From: Sphingomonas sp. dw_22
Lineage (GTDB): Bacteria > Pseudomonadota > Alphaproteobacteria > Sphingomonadales > Sphingomonadaceae
Length of the DNA: 56,961 bases
NCBI RefSeq assembly: GCF_018449795.1
Contig: NZ_JAAVVE010000025.1
Location: 1-56,961 of the forward strand
Reading direction: 5' to 3'
In this document: positions 35,570 through 44,098 of the stretch, in pieces
How the letters are laid out: each line of letters begins with the position of its first letter
How positions within the stretch are numbered: the first letter of the stretch is position 1
Notes under the pieces: generated by a model
Told to the model about the DNA's origin: nothing
Seen by the model: only the letters and a program-made list of their open reading frames with translations
The model's database searches: none
Made by a program: the position numbers and the translations under genes

Positions 35570-36667
35570 ATGGGTTTCCGCTGCGGCATTGTGGGCCTGC
35601 CCAACGTCGGCAAGTCCACGCTCTTCAACGCGCTTACCGAGACCGCCGCGGCGCAGGCGGCCAATTATCCCTTCTGCACGATCGAGCCGAACGTCGGCAA
35701 CGTCGCGGTGCCCGATCCCCGGCTCGACAAGCTGCGGGAAGTCGCGGGATCGCAGAAGAAGATCGAGACGCAGCTCGGCTTCGTCGACATCGCCGGGCTG
35801 GTGCGCGGCGCGAGCAAGGGCGAAGGGCTGGGCAACCAGTTCCTCGGCAATATCCGCGAAGTCGATGCGGTGGTGCATGTGCTGCGCTGCTTCGAGAATG
35901 GCGATGTCACCCATGTCGAGGGCAAGGTCGATCCGATCGCCGATGCCGAGACGGTCGAGACCGAGCTGATGCTCTCCGACCTGGAGAGCCTGGAGAAGCG
36001 CGTCCCCAATTTCGCCAAGAAGGCCGCGCAGGGCGACAAGGAAGCCAAGCTCGCCGCGAGCGTGCTCGGCCAGGCGCTCGAGCTGCTGCGCGACGGCAAG
36101 CCGGCCCGGCTGACCGTGCCGAAGGACGAGGAGGAGCAGCGCGTCTTCGCGCAGGCCCAGCTCCTGACCGCCAAGCCGGTGCTCTACGTCTGCAACGTCA
36201 ACGAGGAGGACGCCGCGCACGGCAACGCACTCTCCGCGCGCGTGTTCGAGAAGGCCAGGGCCGAGGGCGCCGAGGCGGTGGTCGTCTCCGCCGCGATCGA
36301 GGCCGAGATCGCGACGATGCCGGTGGAGGATCGCGGCGAGTTCCTCGCCGAGCTGGGGCTGGAGGAGACCGGCCTCGCCCGCGTCATCACCGCCGGCTAC
36401 AAGCTGCTGCACCTGCTGACCTTCTTCACCGTCGGCCCCAAGGAAGCCCGCGCCTGGACCGTCCATGCCGGCGCCACCGCGCCCGAGGCGGCGGGCGAGA
36501 TCCACAGCGATTTCGAGAAGGGCTTCATCCGCGCCGAGACGATCGCCTATGACGATTACGTCACGCTGGGCGGCGAAGCCCGCGCCCGCGAAGCCGGCAA
36601 GCTGCGCGCGGAGGGCAAGTCCTATGTCGTCCAGGACGGCGACGTGATGCACTTCCTGCATAGCTGA
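35570..36667 (+). CDS. ychF: Redox-regulated ATPase/GTPase YchF
   Basis: 365 residues, typical length. It begins GFRCGIVGLPNVGKSTLFNA (P loop) and continues with VDIAGLVRGASKGEGLGNQF. The altered G4 motif NVNEEDA favours ATP over GTP, as in YchF/Ola1. The C-terminal TGS domain has FFTVGPKEARAWTVHAGATA and GKSYVVQDGDVMHFLHS. It binds ribosomes and modulates translation or stress response. ATG at 35570 is used; an upstream extension adds 25 unconserved residues. The 283-bp stretch before it holds no recognisable gene or hairpin. Confidence 0.95.
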   Translation: MGFRCGIVGLPNVGKSTLFNALTETAAAQAANYPFCTIEPNVGNVAVPDPRLDKLREVAGSQKKIETQLGFVDIAGLVRGASKGEGLGNQFLGNIREVDAVVHVLRCFENGDVTHVEGKVDPIADAETVETELMLSDLESLEKRVPNFAKKAAQGDKEAKLAASVLGQALELLRDGKPARLTVPKDEEEQRVFAQAQLLTAKPVLYVCNVNEEDAAHGNALSARVFEKARAEGAEAVVVSAAIEAEIATMPVEDRGEFLAELGLEETGLARVITAGYKLLHLLTFFTVGPKEARAWTVHAGATAPEAAGEIHSDFEKGFIRAETIAYDDYVTLGGEARAREAGKLRAEGKSYVVQDGDVMHFLHS

Positions 36668-36678
36668 GGCGATATCTT

Positions 36679-36775
36679 AGCCCTCTCCCGCTTGCTGGAG
36701 AGGGTTGGGTGAGGGTTGAGTGCAATGCGCTCTCGATCCGCCCCCTTTCCCGCACGCGGGAGATTTCACCCCTCG
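36679..36775. repeat. Palindromic repeat family B (intergenic copy)
   Basis: CCCTCTCCCGCTTGCTGGAG and GAGGGTTGGGTGAGGG match the glyS-internal repeat at 29782. The right arm (CTTTCCCGCACGCGGGAGA) is more degenerate. It runs from just after ychF to the end of the merR-type gene, overlapping its last codons. Confidence 0.7.
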
Positions 36776-37161
36776 AACGCGGCAAGGATCGGGCACGGCC
36801 CCTTGCCGCCGGCCCCGCACTCCCGCGCCAGCTTCGTCAGCGCATCGCGCGCCGCAGTCAGCTCCACGATCTTCGCATCCAGCGCTACGATCCGTTCCCG
36901 CGCGATCTCCCGCGCCCGCGCCCGATCGCCGGTGGCGTCCAGTGCAAGCAGCTCGCCGATCTGTTCCAGCGTGAACCCTGCCGCCTGCGCCGATCGGATG
37001 AACCGCAGCCGCCGCACATCCGGCGCGCCATAGCGCCGCACCCCGCCGTAAAGCCCCGCCCGCTCCGGCGTGTCGAGCAGCCCCCGGCGCTGGTAATAGC
37101 GCACCGTCTCCACCCCCACCCCGCCTTCGCTGGCCAGTTTTCCGATCGTGAGCGCCGACAT
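36766..37161 (-). CDS. MerR-type transcriptional regulator (mercury-MerR-like)
   Basis: 131-residue MerR-family activator. The winged helix (IGKLASEGGVGVETVRYYQR and GGVRRYGAPDVRRLRFIRSA) and the long dimerisation helix are complete. The C-terminus ECGAGGKGPCPILAAFEG retains two cysteines matching the Hg ligands of mercuric MerR (C117, C126). The third ligand, Cys82, is replaced by Arg in LDATGDRARAREIA. The sensed signal is therefore uncertain. ATG at 37161 is chosen. It is divergent from the glutaredoxin-MauE gene over 59 bp that contain the promoter at 37165. No merA, merT or merP lies nearby. Confidence 0.87.
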   Translation of the reverse strand: MSALTIGKLASEGGVGVETVRYYQRRGLLDTPERAGLYGGVRRYGAPDVRRLRFIRSAQAAGFTLEQIGELLALDATGDRARAREIARERIVALDAKIVELTAARDALTKLARECGAGGKGPCPILAAFEG

Positions 37162-37164
37162 CGC

Positions 37165-37196
37165 TTGACTCCGTACCATGGTACGGAAGCTATAGG
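37165..37196 (+). promoter_or_regulatory. MerR-type promoter/operator with mer half-sites
   Basis: TTGACT (37165-37170), then the 16-bp perfect palindrome CCGTACCATGGTACGG (37171-37186), then AAG and a -10 read as CTATAG (19-bp spacer) or TATAGG (20-bp). The long spacer is typical of MerR-activated promoters. The GTAC-N4-GTAC core and flanks match the classical Tn501/Tn21 mer operator almost exactly. Confidence 0.85.
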
Positions 37197-37220
37197 CACC
37201 GCGGACCAAAGGAAACAAGC

Positions 37221-37973
37221 ATGGCAACCGCGCCCCGCAAGACCGCAATCCTCTATCGCATGGTGATGGACGATCATTTCTGCCCCTGGGGGCTGCGCGC
37301 GAAGCATCTGCTGGAGAGCAAGGGCTTCGCGGTCGAGGACCGCCACCTCAGGACGCGCGCCGAGGTGGACGCCTTCAAGGCCGAGCAGGGCGTCGCGACC
37401 ACGCCGCAGACCTTCATCGACGGCCGGCGGATCGGCGGGCATGACGATCTGCGCCGCTATCTGGGGCTGAAGGTGCGCGATCCGAAGGCGGTGACCTATA
37501 CGCCCGTGATCGCCCTGTTCGCCTGCACCGCGCTGCTGGCGATGGCGGTGAGCTACGCGACGATGGCGACGCCCTTCACGGTTCGCGCCGCCGAATGGTT
37601 CATCTCGTTCAGCATGGTGTTGCTGGCGATGCTCAAGCTGCGCGACGTCGAGGGATTCGCGACGATGTTCCTCGGCTATGACCTGCTCGCGCAGCGCTGG
37701 GTGCCCTATGGCCGCATCTACCCCTTTGCCGAACTGCTGGCGGGGCTGCTGATGACGGCGGGCGCGCTGACCTGGCTTTCGGTGCCGATCGCGCTGTTCA
37801 TCGGCGGCATCGGCGCGGTCTCGGTGTTCAAGGCAGTCTATATCGACAGGCGCACGCTCAAATGCGCCTGTGTGGGCGGCGACAGCAACGTGCCGCTCGG
37901 CTTCGTCTCGCTGACCGAGAATCTGTTCATGATCGCGATGGCGCTCTGGATGCTGGCCGCCCCGATGCGATAG
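37221..37973 (+). CDS. Glutaredoxin - MauE/DoxX-like membrane fusion protein
   Basis: 250 residues with two parts. Residues 1-85 are a glutaredoxin fold with the monothiol-type motif HFCPWGLRAKHLL, TTPQTFIDGRRIGGHDD and a cis-Pro. Residues ~90-250 carry four or five TM segments of MauE/DoxX type, with CxC in LKCACVGGDSNVPLGFVSLT. MauE-type proteins aid thiol redox chemistry of exported proteins; the fused form may use glutathione. ATG at 37221 has AAAGGAAA upstream. The MerR-type promoter directly before it predicts induction by a metal or thiol stress. Confidence 0.8.
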   Translation: MATAPRKTAILYRMVMDDHFCPWGLRAKHLLESKGFAVEDRHLRTRAEVDAFKAEQGVATTPQTFIDGRRIGGHDDLRRYLGLKVRDPKAVTYTPVIALFACTALLAMAVSYATMATPFTVRAAEWFISFSMVLLAMLKLRDVEGFATMFLGYDLLAQRWVPYGRIYPFAELLAGLLMTAGALTWLSVPIALFIGGIGAVSVFKAVYIDRRTLKCACVGGDSNVPLGFVSLTENLFMIAMALWMLAAPMR

Positions 37974-38013
37974 GACTTCACTCCGCAACAATTGCGGGGC
38001 AAGGGGCCTGGAC

Positions 38014-39279
38014 ATGCGCTGGTATTCGAAGATCGCCGCCGCGGCCCTTGCCGCCCTGCTCCAGGCTTGCGCGACCGCGCCGGCGCTGACCCCGCCGCCC
38101 GCGCCAACCGCCGCGGAAGCACGGGCGCCGGTGACGATCCTCGTCTCGATCGACGGCTTCCGGCCCGATTATCTGGAGCGCGGCGTCACGCCCAACCTCT
38201 CGCGGCTGGCCGCCGAGGGCGCGAGCGCTTCGATGCGGCCGAGCTTCCCGTCCAAGACCTTCCCCAATCACTGGACGCTGGTGACGGGCCTCTATCCCGA
38301 TCACCACGGCATCGTCGCCAACAAGATGGAGGATACCGCCCGGCCCGGCGAGACCTTCACCATGGCGACCGACGATCCCTTCTGGTGGAGCGCGGCCGAG
38401 CCGATCTGGGCGGATGCCGAAAAGGCCGGCATCCGTGCGGGCGCGATGTTCTGGCCCGGCGCGAACGTGCCCATCGGCGCGGTCAAGGCCGACAAATGGC
38501 CCTACAAGATCACCGGCGGCACCCGGCCCGAGGATTGGGCGCAGTTCAACCAGGCGATCACCGGCGAGCAGCGCGTCAACGGCGTGATCGACTGGCTGCG
38601 CCGCCCCGCCGCGATCCGGCCGAAGCTGCTGACGCTGTATTTCGATACGGTGGATACTGCAGGCCATGCCTATGGCCCTGCGGACACGCGCACCACCGAA
38701 GCGGTGGCGGACGTCGACAAGCGGATCGGCGAATTGCTGGCCGGGCTCGATACGCTCGACCAGCCCGCGAACCTGGTGATCGTCGCCGATCACGGCATGG
38801 CCGCGACGAGCAGCGAGCGCACGGTGCTGCTCGGCTTGCCGACGGAGGACTATCATCTGGTCGAGGCCGGCCCCTATGCCAGCCTGACCCCCTTGCCCGG
38901 CAAGGAAGCCGCGGTGGAAAAGGCCCTGCTCGGGCACCGCGCGCATATGGATTGCTGGCGCAAGGCCGAGATCCCCGCGCGTTTCCACTATGGCACCAAT
39001 CCGCGCATTCCCGCGATCTTCTGCCTGGCCGAGGACGGCTGGCAGATTTCCGACAAGGCGCCGAAGGAAGGGATTTCGGGCGGCAACCACGGCTATGACA
39101 ATCAGGCACAGGACATGGCGGCCCTGTTCATCGCCCATGGCCCTGCCTTCCGGCCGGCGAAGCTGGCATCGTTCGACAATGTCGATGTCTATCCGCTGCT
39201 CCGCGACCTGCTGGGCCTGTCGCCCAAGCCCGGCATCGACGGCTCCGATGCGCCATTCCGGGGCGTGCTGGTCCGGTAA
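38014..39279 (+). CDS. Ectonucleotide pyrophosphatase/phosphodiesterase (NPP) family lipoprotein
   Basis: 421 residues. The signal sequence ends in the lipobox ALLQAC. The catalytic phosphotransfer domain has ILVSIDGFRPDYLERGVTPN with the first metal Asp, then SFPSKTFPNHWTLVTGLYPD with the Thr nucleophile, DTVDTAGHAYGPADT, IVADHGMAATSS and NHGYDNQAQDMAALF with the final His ligand. Such enzymes hydrolyse nucleotide or lipid phosphodiesters in the periplasm using two zinc ions. It lies 40 bp after the glutaredoxin-MauE gene and may be cotranscribed. Confidence 0.9.
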   Translation: MRWYSKIAAAALAALLQACATAPALTPPPAPTAAEARAPVTILVSIDGFRPDYLERGVTPNLSRLAAEGASASMRPSFPSKTFPNHWTLVTGLYPDHHGIVANKMEDTARPGETFTMATDDPFWWSAAEPIWADAEKAGIRAGAMFWPGANVPIGAVKADKWPYKITGGTRPEDWAQFNQAITGEQRVNGVIDWLRRPAAIRPKLLTLYFDTVDTAGHAYGPADTRTTEAVADVDKRIGELLAGLDTLDQPANLVIVADHGMAATSSERTVLLGLPTEDYHLVEAGPYASLTPLPGKEAAVEKALLGHRAHMDCWRKAEIPARFHYGTNPRIPAIFCLAEDGWQISDKAPKEGISGGNHGYDNQAQDMAALFIAHGPAFRPAKLASFDNVDVYPLLRDLLGLSPKPGIDGSDAPFRGVLVR

Positions 39280-39394
39280 CGCGACACGCATTCTTGCAAT
39301 GTAGGATTTGAGAGCCGAACGAAGGGCCGGCTCTTTCTCATCGTCGGCATCCCATTGGGCGCACCCGGCCCCGCGTGGAAAACACGCGGAGTCG

Positions 39395-39420
39395 AGTCAA
39401 ATGAGTCAACCGGTAGTCAA
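39395..39420. other. Three AGTCAA direct repeats
   Basis: AGTCAA at 39395, 39404 and 39415, spaced 9 and 11 bp, in the 237-bp gap before the MaoC gene. They could be a regulator site, but no regulator gene is adjacent and the spacing is not constant. Confidence 0.3.
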
Positions 39421-39429
39421 CTTACCCAA

Positions 39430-39456
39430 CGTCACCCCGGCACTTCGGCCGTGACG
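39430..39456. repeat. Compact REP-like hairpin, family A (single arm)
   Basis: CGTCACCCCGGCACTTCGGC followed by CGTGACG. This is a single hairpin unit equal to one arm of the element at 5401-5510. Confidence 0.7.
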
Positions 39457-39516
39457 AGAGTTGGCGCGATCACCCAGCCTCTTGCCAAGAATGCGTTTCC
39501 ATCCGAAACTCATTCC

Positions 39517-39963
39517 ATGCTGTATCTGGACGATATCGAAGTCGGCGCGAAGCGGAGCTTCGGCCGCTATGAAGTCACGCGCGAAGAGGTGCTGGCGTTC
39601 GCGGGCAAATATGATCCGCAGCCCTTCCATCTCTCCGACGAGGCCGCGGCGGAAACCCATTTCGGGCGGCTGGCCGCGAGCGGCTGGCACACTTGCTCGA
39701 TGACCATGGCGATGCTGGTCGCGGAGATGAAGGTGCATCCCCAGGCGAGCCTGGGCGCGGCGGGCATCGACGAGCTGCGCTGGCTGAAGCCCGTCCATCC
39801 CGGCGATACGCTGCGCTGCGAGACCGAGACGCTGGAAGTCCGGCCGTCGCGCAGCAAGCCGGGCATGGGCAGCGTCCGCAACCGCATGACGGTGTTCAAC
39901 CAGCATGACGAGCCGGTGCTCCAGTTCATCGCGATCGCATTGATGCGGACGCGCCCGGCGTGA
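39517..39963 (+). CDS. MaoC-like (R)-specific enoyl hydratase domain protein
   Basis: 148-residue single hot-dog protein. The hydratase signature is AFAGKYDPQPFHLSDEAAAE, with the catalytic Asp and His, followed by FGRLAASGWHTCSMTMAMLV. Family members hydrate 2-enoyl-CoA or act on related thioesters; the substrate is unknown. ATG at 39517 is chosen because the upstream open frame crosses repeat family A. Confidence 0.87.
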   Translation: MLYLDDIEVGAKRSFGRYEVTREEVLAFAGKYDPQPFHLSDEAAAETHFGRLAASGWHTCSMTMAMLVAEMKVHPQASLGAAGIDELRWLKPVHPGDTLRCETETLEVRPSRSKPGMGSVRNRMTVFNQHDEPVLQFIAIALMRTRPA

Positions 39964-39992
39964 CGTCCTTCCCCGCAGGGAAGTAGCGGGGA

Positions 39993-40337
39993 TCAGCGGC
40001 GCCGCCCGCCGCCGGGACGGCCGGGGCGGCCGCGTCCGCGGAAATCATGCCAGTTGTTGCGCCAGCCGCGATCGCCGCGCCAATTGCCGCGCCGCCCTTC
40101 CCAATAGCCACGCTGGGAGTCGTTCCAGGCGTGGCGGCGGCGCTGCCGGTCATAGACGTAGACGCCGGTGCCCGGATAATAATAGTCGCCATACCAGCCC
40201 CAATACGGGTCTCCCCAGGCCGCGTTGTAGCCGACCGAGACGCCCGAATAGCCATAGCCGTCCTCCGCGCAGCCGCCGAGCGCGGCGGCACCGGCAAGGG
40301 CGGTGGCGAGAAGTGCCGATTTGAGTACGAAGCGCAT
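39993..40337 (-). CDS. Small Tyr/Gly/Arg-rich lipoprotein
   Basis: 114 residues. A lipoprotein signal ends in ALGGC. The middle is Tyr/Trp/Gly-rich (YNAAWGDPYWGWYGDYYYPG) and the C-terminus is very basic (WRNNWHDFRGRGRPGRPGGG). No domain is recognised. Such proteins are common hypothetical envelope lipoproteins in sphingomonads. It ends 29 bp from the convergent maoC gene. The 174-bp gap before it carries a REP-like hairpin at 40461. Confidence 0.65.
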   Translation of the reverse strand: MRFVLKSALLATALAGAAALGGCAEDGYGYSGVSVGYNAAWGDPYWGWYGDYYYPGTGVYVYDRQRRRHAWNDSQRGYWEGRRGNWRGDRGWRNNWHDFRGRGRPGRPGGGRRR

Positions 40338-40460
40338 GTCCGGTCTCTCCTTGAGCCTGGGGCACGAAAAGGCGTGGGCCGCGGATTTCCACGCCCCCAT
40401 GATGACCGAATGCCTGACACGGAAGGCAGTTCCCGGTCGATACGTGAAGGACACATCGCC

Positions 40461-40490
40461 CGTTACCCCGGCACTTCGGCCGGAGTGGCC
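40461..40490. repeat. Compact REP-like hairpin, family A (single arm)
   Basis: CGTTACCCCGGCACTTCGGC followed by CGGAGTGGCC, another single-arm member of family A. It lies just after the stop of apt. Confidence 0.65.
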
Positions 40491-40511
40491 AAGGAGAGCG
40501 TGAGGGTCGGC

Positions 40512-41051
40512 CTAATGCCCCTCGAACGCCACCAGCGTCGAAACCGCGATCCCGTCGCCACGCAGCGCGTCGGCGCCGCCCAGTTCGGGCAGGTCGATCA
40601 CGAAGGCGGCCTGCACGACTTCGGCCCCGGCCTTGCGCAGCAGCCGCACCGCGGCGCGCGCCGTGCCGCCGGTGGCGATCAGGTCGTCGACCAGCAGCAC
40701 CCGGGCTCCGGGCGCGAGGGCGTCGGCGTGGATCGCGATCCGGTCGATGCCATATTCCAGCGCATAATCCTCGGCGATGGTCGCGCCGGGCAGCTTCCCG
40801 TCCTTGCGGACCAGCAGCACGCCGGTCCCCAGCTTCACCGCCAGCGCCGCGCCGAACAGGAAACCGCGCGCCTCGATCCCGGCGACCAGATCGACCTTGC
40901 CCTCGACCTGCGCGGCCATCCGCTCGATCGTCAGAGCCAGCCCCTCGGCATCGAGCAGCAGCGTGGTGATGTCACGAAACATAATGCCCGGCTTGGGGAA
41001 GTCTGGAATCGTGCGGATGCGCTGCCGGATATCGTCGTTGGCGTCGGCCAT
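40512..41051 (-). CDS. apt: Adenine phosphoribosyltransferase
   Basis: 179 residues, usual length. It converts adenine and PRPP to AMP for purine salvage. The N-terminus IRTIPDFPKPGIMFRDITTL is the adenine-binding hood. GIEARGFLFGAALAVKLGTG and the PRPP loop VLLVDDLIATGGTARAA complete the type I PRTase fold. It follows petC on the same strand after 85 bp and may be in the bc1 operon. Confidence 0.95.
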   Translation of the reverse strand: MADANDDIRQRIRTIPDFPKPGIMFRDITTLLLDAEGLALTIERMAAQVEGKVDLVAGIEARGFLFGAALAVKLGTGVLLVRKDGKLPGATIAEDYALEYGIDRIAIHADALAPGARVLLVDDLIATGGTARAAVRLLRKAGAEVVQAAFVIDLPELGGADALRGDGIAVSTLVAFEGH

Positions 41052-41136
41052 GAACCAGTTCCCGAAAAGAATGGACCCCGCCCAAGCAGCGCTTCGGCGG
41101 GGTCCGCTAGATCAATTATATACGCGAAGGCGAGGC

Positions 41137-41970
41137 TTAGTGCTTCACGCCGCGCCAGACGGTCAGATACGCGCCATAGGCGAGGATCGTCGCGAAGAGC
41201 AGGAACCCGATCACCGCGAAGCCGACGGAATGGCGACTCTGCATCGTCGGCTCGGCCGTCCACACCAGGAACGCCGCGACGTCCTTGGCCATCTGGTCCA
41301 CGGTCGCGCGGGTGCCGTCGGTATAGGTCACCTGGTTCTCGCTGGTCAGCGGCGGCGGCATCGCGATGTTGAGGTTCGCGAAATAGGGGTTGTAGTGGCT
41401 ACCCTCGGGCGTCTTGGCGCCGGGGAAATGCTTGACCAGCTCGTCCGGCTGCTTGGCTTCATAGCCGGTCAGCAGCGAATAGACATAAGCCGGGCCGTCA
41501 TGCCGCGCCTTGGTGATGAGGCTCAGGTCCGGCGGCGTGCCGGTGCCGGCATAATAGACCTTGGGAAAGCGATCGGCAGGCGTGTTGTCACGCTCGCCCC
41601 AGGTGCCGGCCTTGGGATCGAACACCGGTTGCTTGGCGCCCCAGTCCTTGGCGATCTTCTTGGTCTCGGCATCGTTGTAGCCGAGCGCCTTCAGGTCGCG
41701 GAACGCGACCATGCCGAGCGAATGGCAGTTCGCGCAGACTTCCTTGTAGACCTTGAAGCCGCGCTGGAGCTGCGCCTCGTCGAACTTGCCGAACGGCCCG
41801 TCCGAAGCGAGCGCGAGTTCCTTGGGAGCCTTGTGGAATTCATGCTCGGCCGTCGGCTGCGGCGGCTCCTGGATCAGCCCCGTGATGGTGCCGACCAGCG
41901 CCACCAGCAGCACGAAGGCGAAGCCTCCGCCGATGATGAACTTGATCGAGCGAATGAGCAGCGAAGTCAT
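41137..41970 (-). CDS. petC: Cytochrome c1 of the bc1 complex
   Basis: 277 residues. N-terminal hydrophobic leader, then the covalent heme motif EVCANCHSLGMVAFRDL near residue 78. A methionine ligand region precedes the C-terminal TM anchor (VGFAVIGFLLFATILAYGAY). It carries electrons from the Rieske centre to soluble cytochrome c in the periplasm. It is last in petA-petB-petC, 15 bp after petB. Confidence 0.95.
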   Translation of the reverse strand: MTSLLIRSIKFIIGGGFAFVLLVALVGTITGLIQEPPQPTAEHEFHKAPKELALASDGPFGKFDEAQLQRGFKVYKEVCANCHSLGMVAFRDLKALGYNDAETKKIAKDWGAKQPVFDPKAGTWGERDNTPADRFPKVYYAGTGTPPDLSLITKARHDGPAYVYSLLTGYEAKQPDELVKHFPGAKTPEGSHYNPYFANLNIAMPPPLTSENQVTYTDGTRATVDQMAKDVAAFLVWTAEPTMQSRHSVGFAVIGFLLFATILAYGAYLTVWRGVKH

Positions 41971-41985
41971 TGATCCAATTCCCCC

Positions 41986-43275
41986 TTACGCGCTCACTGC
42001 CGATTCGGTGATCCGCGAGCCGCCATGGTCGCCGAGCACCGCTTCGGTGATCGAATTGGGCAGCGGCTTCGGACGCTCGAGGCGCGAGATGATCGGCACG
42101 ATGATCAGGAAATGCGCGAAATAATAGGCCGCGCAGATCTGGCTGAGGATCACATAGACCGGCTCGGCCGGCGAGCCGCCGCAATAGCCCAGCACCAGCA
42201 CGTCGAGCACCAGCACCCAGAAGGCGATGCGGTACATCGGACGGTAATTGCCCGAGCGCACCGGCGACTTGTCGAGCCAGGGCAGGAAGAACAGGATCAG
42301 GATCGAGCCGAACATCGCCAGCACGCCCCACAGCTTCGCCGGCAGGATGAAGTCCGCGGTGAAGGCGCGCAGGATCGCGTAGAACGGCCAGAAATACCAT
42401 TCGGGCACGATGTGCGCGGGCGTCGAGAGCGGGTTCGCCGGGATGTAGTTGTCCGGATGGCCCAGATAGTCCGGCAGGAAGAAGATCAGGATCGCGAAGA
42501 CGATCATGAACACGCCGACCCCGAAGCCGTCCTTCGCCGTGTAGTACGGATGGAACGGCACGGTATCCTGCTCGCCCTTCACTTCCACGCCGGTCGGGTT
42601 GCCCGAGCCCGGGATGTGCAGCGCCCAGATGTGCAGGATCACCGCGCCCAGGATCACGAACGGCAGCAGATAGTGGAGCGAGAAGAAGCGGTTCAGCGAA
42701 GCATCGTCCGGCGCATAGCCGCCGAGCAGCCAGATGCGGATCCAGTCGCCCACCACCGGGATGGCGGAGAAGAAGCCGGTGATGACCTGCGCGCCCCAGA
42801 AGCTCATCTGGCCCCAGGGAAGCACATAGCCCATGAACGCGGTGGCCATGGTCAGCAGGAAGATCACCACGCCGAGCAGCCAGATCATCTCCCGCGGCGG
42901 CTTGTAGGAGCCGTAGTAAAGCCCGCGGAACATGTGGATGTAGATCACGATGAAGAACATCGAGGCGCCGTTGGCGTGCGCGAAGCGCAGGAACCAGCCG
43001 GCGTTGACGTCGCGCATGATGCCGACATTGACCGATTCGAAGGCGCCGGCGGCGTCCGAATGGAAGTGCATCGCGAGCACGATGCCGGTGACGATCTGGC
43101 AGACCAGCGCCACCCCGGCGAGAACGCCGAAGTTCCAGAAATAGTTGAGGTTGCGCGGGACCGGATAGCCGGCGCCGACCGCGTTATAGACGAAGCGCGG
43201 AAGCGGCAGACGATCGTCGACCCACTTCATCACCGGATGCTTCGGTTCGTAATGGCGTGCCCAGGGGAAGCTCAT
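41986..43275 (-). CDS. petB: Cytochrome b of the bc1 complex
   Basis: 429 residues with eight to nine TM helices. The heme-b ligands lie in the usual helices. Landmarks are [60 protein letters not shown] and the Qo-site [16 protein letters not shown]. It forms the quinol-oxidising and quinone-reducing core in the inner membrane. It lies 12 bp after petA. Confidence 0.97.
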   Translation of the reverse strand: MSFPWARHYEPKHPVMKWVDDRLPLPRFVYNAVGAGYPVPRNLNYFWNFGVLAGVALVCQIVTGIVLAMHFHSDAAGAFESVNVGIMRDVNAGWFLRFAHANGASMFFIVIYIHMFRGLYYGSYKPPREMIWLLGVVIFLLTMATAFMGYVLPWGQMSFWGAQVITGFFSAIPVVGDWIRIWLLGGYAPDDASLNRFFSLHYLLPFVILGAVILHIWALHIPGSGNPTGVEVKGEQDTVPFHPYYTAKDGFGVGVFMIVFAILIFFLPDYLGHPDNYIPANPLSTPAHIVPEWYFWPFYAILRAFTADFILPAKLWGVLAMFGSILILFFLPWLDKSPVRSGNYRPMYRIAFWVLVLDVLVLGYCGGSPAEPVYVILSQICAAYYFAHFLIIVPIISRLERPKPLPNSITEAVLGDHGGSRITESAVSA

Positions 43276-43287
43276 GCGCGTCTATCC

Positions 43288-43872
43288 TCAACCGACCACG
43301 ACGACAGTGTCGGACGTGAATGCATATTTCGGAACTTCGAGGTTCTTCGGCGCCGGCCCCTGGCGGATGCGGCCGGCGGTATCATAGGCCGAGCCGTGGC
43401 AGGGGCAGAAATAGCCGCCGAAGGGACCGCGATTCTCGCCTTCGCCCGCGCCCAGCGGCACGCAACCGAGATGGGTGCACACGCCCAGCGTGATGAGCCA
43501 GTTGGTGTGGCCCTCCACGGTGCGCTGCTCCAGCGTCTGCGGATCGCGCAGCGACGAGACCGGCACGGCATCCGCCGCGGCGATCTCGGCCGGCGTCAGG
43601 TTGCGCACGAACAAAGGCTGCTTGCGGAACGAGGTCTTGATCGCCTGGCCCGGCTCGATCGCGGAGAGATCGACCTCTGTCGAGGACTGCGCCAGCACGT
43701 CGGCCGACGGGTTCATCGAATTGACGAGCGGCAGCACCACCACGCCTGCGCCGACCGCCGCGACCGAAGCGGCCGCATAGGTCAGATAATCGCGCCGACG
43801 CGGATTCTCCAGAAGTTCGCCGCCGGGGCCAACCGTCTGGTCGGGAGGAACACCATCTTCAAGCGTTGCCAT
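43288..43872 (-). CDS. petA: Rieske iron-sulfur protein of the bc1 complex
   Basis: 194 residues. The N-terminus has a twin-arginine-like RRRDYLTYAAASVAAVGAGV anchor. The 2Fe-2S ligands sit in CTHLGCVPLG and CPCHGSAYDTAGRIRQGPAP. ATG at 43872 begins the petABC operon. The 226-bp gap to trmL is the likely divergent promoter region; no clear boxes were assigned. Confidence 0.96.
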   Translation of the reverse strand: MATLEDGVPPDQTVGPGGELLENPRRRDYLTYAAASVAAVGAGVVVLPLVNSMNPSADVLAQSSTEVDLSAIEPGQAIKTSFRKQPLFVRNLTPAEIAAADAVPVSSLRDPQTLEQRTVEGHTNWLITLGVCTHLGCVPLGAGEGENRGPFGGYFCPCHGSAYDTAGRIRQGPAPKNLEVPKYAFTSDTVVVVG

Positions 43873-44098
43873 GCTTCAGCCCTTGCACATCGAAACAAGC
43901 CGCGACGGACGCGCGGGTAACGGACACAGACGCCTATACGCCCAAAGCCGCCTGGTGCCCCCGGTGGCTGGCGGGTCTGATAGACGGCGGGGAGCGCCTT
44001 TGCCAACAAGGATTTTGACGGACATGACGCAGGACAAAGATCCTCCCTTTCGTCCACCCCCTCTCCCGCAAGCAATAACGGGAGACTATGGCTCCCAA

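Noticed and set aside
36766..37973. Mercury resistance operon
   Set aside because: The operator is mer-like, but no merA, merT or merP is present and the regulator lacks Cys82.
42025..43920. 631-residue open frame opposite petB and petA
   Set aside because: Antisense shadow; the sense strand encodes complete cytochrome b and Rieske proteins.
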